In this document: positions 62,387 to 64,000 of the stretch, in pieces
How positions within the stretch are numbered: the first letter of the stretch is position 1
How the letters are laid out: the number at the start of each line of letters is the position of its first letter
NCBI GenBank assembly: GCA_016794505.1
Contig: JAEUJZ010000110.1
Span: forward strand, 62,001 to 126,000
DNA: 64,000 nucleotides
Direction of reading: 5' to 3'
From: Myxococcales bacterium
GTDB lineage: Bacteria > Myxococcota_A > Polyangia > Palsa-1104 > JAEUJZ01
Program-made: the position numbers and the translations under genes
Notes under the pieces: generated by a model
The model's input: only the letters and a program-made list of their open reading frames with translations
What the model was told of the DNA's origin: nothing
Databases searched by the model: none

Positions 62387-64000
62387 ATGACCACGCAGAA
62401 GACCGTCGAGTTTGTCGCTTCCAGCCACGATGCAACGTCAGAGTCCGTGCAGGCGGTGGTCTCGGCCCCGCCCGTGCCAGTGCAGATCTCGCAGCTTGTA
62501 GAGACACAGGATGGCGCCCGCGCGATCGAGGTGGCTGCCGTGTTTGATGACGCCGTGATGGCCGTACGCCACTTGGACAGTCCGTCGGGTGGGCGGCTTA
62601 GCCGCTTGACCAAGGGAATCCTGGGAGGCGCTGCCCTTTCGCTTCTGGGGGTCGGCGGCCTGTTCGCAGACAGCTATGCCCATGTGGTGTCGGAAAAACG
62701 CGCGCAAGAAGCGCAGGGCGCAACGCTGCGGGCCGCGGCAGCGAACACCGGGCACGCGCGGGATGCGGCAGCGGGCGGACTCCTTTTTTGTGGGATCGGC
62801 GCACTCCTTTTTGGTCTGCATCGAGCGTCGTCTGAGCGCCGTGAGAACGAATTCACGATTGGTTCAGACAAAGACGCGACCTTCCATGTCGATGCCGAGC
62901 GCCTGCCGCTGGTGCGCTTCCCGCTGGTTCGTTCCAATGGCACGTCGTACGAGGTGTTGTTCACCGAGAGCATGAGCGGCGAGCTGCAGGCGCCTGCGCT
63001 GGGGCAGGGGAAAGCTGCGTCGCTGAGCGAGCTGCGCGATACCCAGGTGGCGCGTCCAGTCGAGGGCATCACCGGGGGCTATTCCTTGGCGCTGCCCGAA
63101 GGCGGACAGCTTCGCCTGCAGTATGAACACTGCAACTTTCTGATTCGTTCGGTGGCGCGTCCGCGTCAGTATCCGGTGCCGCTGCGCGTTGATTGGCAGG
63201 CGCAGTCGTACACGGGCGGCGTGCTCATGGGCGCGGCGATGCTGCTCGGCATCATGTTTTCGATTCCGCCCGATCCGCGCTCGCTGGCCTTGGATGCATT
63301 CACGAATGACCAGCTTGTGCGCTTCATGGTCAAGCCTCCCGAGCAGCGCGACGAAGAGGCGCCGTGGCTGAAGGCCGAGCGCGTGACCGAAAAAGCCGGC
63401 GGTAAGGCCCAGAAGGGTCCGAGCGGCAAGATGGGCAAGCCGGATGCGGCGGTGAAGCCCAAGGCGATGTTCTCGGTGAAGGGCCAGCAGAACAACCCCG
63501 ATCCGCGCACCAAGCAAGAGCTGGCGCGTCAGGCCGCGGGCAGCACGGGGGTCCTGGCGATGTTGCGCAGCGGCACGCTGACGACGCTCAACTCGCTGGT
63601 GACGCAGCAGTCGGCCTTGGGGCGCGATGCGCAGGATGCGATGTCGAATCTGACGGGCTTGGAAGTTGCCGATGCCTATGGCCCAGGGGGCGTCGGGATC
63701 ATCGGCGTGGGGCGTGGTAGCGACGGCACAGGCGACGGCACGATTGGCTTGGGCAACCTGGGAACCATCGGCCGCAGCGGCGGCACGCCGGGCTATGGTC
63801 TGCGTCCCTCGTCGGCCAAGCTGGTCGAGCATCGCGCCAAGGCGCCGGACTGGACGATCGGCCAGCCGAACGTGATTGGCTCGCTGGACAAAGAGCTGAT
63901 CCGTCGCGTCATTCGCCAGCACATGAACGAAGTGAAGTTCTGTTATGAAAAAGAGCTGACGCGCGATGCCTCGCTAAACGGTCGCGTGGTCGTCAAGTTC
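62387..64000 (+). CDS. AgmX/PglI C-terminal domain protein (C-terminus cut by window edge)
   Basis: An open frame from ATG 62387, with AGGAGG at 62376-62381, to the window end (about 537 codons). The N-terminal part has two hydrophobic segments (LSLLGVGGLFADSYAHV..., AAGGLLFCGIGALLFGL) around residues 78-145, then an FHA-like or beta-rich region (FTIGSDKDATFHVDAERLPLVRFPLV), a third hydrophobic segment (TGGVLMGAAMLLGIMFSI), a charged Lys/Pro-rich linker and a Gly-rich stretch. The visible end, DKELIRRVIRQHMNEVKFCYEKELTRD, is the start of the AgmX/PglI C-terminal domain found in myxobacterial motility (Glt/Agl) and related TonB-like envelope proteins. Its relation to the motility complex is inferred. 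Confidence 0.85.
   Translation, partial: MTTQKTVEFVASSHDATSESVQAVVSAPPVPVQISQLVETQDGARAIEVAAVFDDAVMAVRHLDSPSGGRLSRLTKGILGGAALSLLGVGGLFADSYAHVVSEKRAQEAQGATLRAAAANTGHARDAAAGGLLFCGIGALLFGLHRASSERRENEFTIGSDKDATFHVDAERLPLVRFPLVRSNGTSYEVLFTESMSGELQAPALGQGKAASLSELRDTQVARPVEGITGGYSLALPEGGQLRLQYEHCNFLIRSVARPRQYPVPLRVDWQAQSYTGGVLMGAAMLLGIMFSIPPDPRSLALDAFTNDQLVRFMVKPPEQRDEEAPWLKAERVTEKAGGKAQKGPSGKMGKPDAAVKPKAMFSVKGQQNNPDPRTKQELARQAAGSTGVLAMLRSGTLTTLNSLVTQQSALGRDAQDAMSNLTGLEVADAYGPGGVGIIGVGRGSDGTGDGTIGLGNLGTIGRSGGTPGYGLRPSSAKLVEHRAKAPDWTIGQPNVIGSLDKELIRRVIRQHMNEVKFCYEKELTRDASLNGRVVVKF

Overview
The window is high-GC, gene-dense DNA of myxobacterial (Myxococcota / former Deltaproteobacteria) character. 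I base this on gene content: three Hanks-type Ser/Thr kinases, paired zinc-ribbon/FHA proteins, two sigma-54 enhancer-binding regulators, a roadblock/LC7 protein, GspC-like PDZ modules, an AgmX/PglI-type C-terminal domain, many lipoproteins and a large CHAT-STAND-WD40 protein. No species can be named from the sequence alone. The window begins inside mutY and ends inside the AgmX/PglI-type gene; both are cut by the window edges.

1-9.5 kb: mutY, queF, an unknown protein and gmd (minus strand), then a 951-residue peptidoglycan-binding/hydrolase protein, a Nudix hydrolase, a DUF1684 lipoprotein (plus) and two adjacent zinc-ribbon double-FHA proteins (minus). 9.8-14.6 kb: a cytochrome c maturation operon (a membrane-anchored accessory protein, ccmA, ccmB, ccmC, a CcmD-like protein) followed by a small membrane protein and an Mpo1-like DUF962 protein. 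14.7-21.2 kb: a lipoprotein, a Ser/Thr kinase, then a divergent pair of recombinases, one serine type and one catalytically degenerate tyrosine type.

21.2-28.8 kb looks like one stress or oxygen-response module. It holds a CBS-pair protein, two universal stress proteins, a family I CoA-transferase, an NtrC-type regulator and a three-gene overlapping operon of a globin-coupled histidine kinase, a double-receiver protein and a receiver-kinase. Good -24/-12 (sigma-54) promoter matches lie in both directions between the CBS and Usp genes and just ahead of the NtrC-type gene, suggesting that this regulator controls the module.

29-41 kb: an MgtC/DUF4010 membrane protein, a P-loop ATPase, a roadblock/LC7 protein with a second, atypical enhancer-binding protein, trpS, tRNA-Arg(CCT), a second Ser/Thr kinase, a small beta-barrel-like protein, a pseudouridine synthase with a long 16-residue repeat tail, and scpB-scpA. 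41-54 kb: acyl-CoA synthetase, metallo-beta-lactamase-fold hydrolase, APC permease, asparagine synthetase, a third Ser/Thr kinase, the lysA-lysC pair, a double-PDZ protein, YaeQ and an exported endonuclease I. 55-64 kb: a 1,564-residue CHAT protease / STAND NTPase / WD40 protein, convergent with a Tat-signal papain-like protein that contains no histidine, then an LMF1-like membrane protein and the truncated AgmX/PglI-type gene.

The strongest candidates for unusual biology are the CHAT-STAND-WD40 protein with its convergent neighbour, the recombinase pair, the sigma-54/globin-kinase module, and the signal-less multi-domain peptidoglycan hydrolase.
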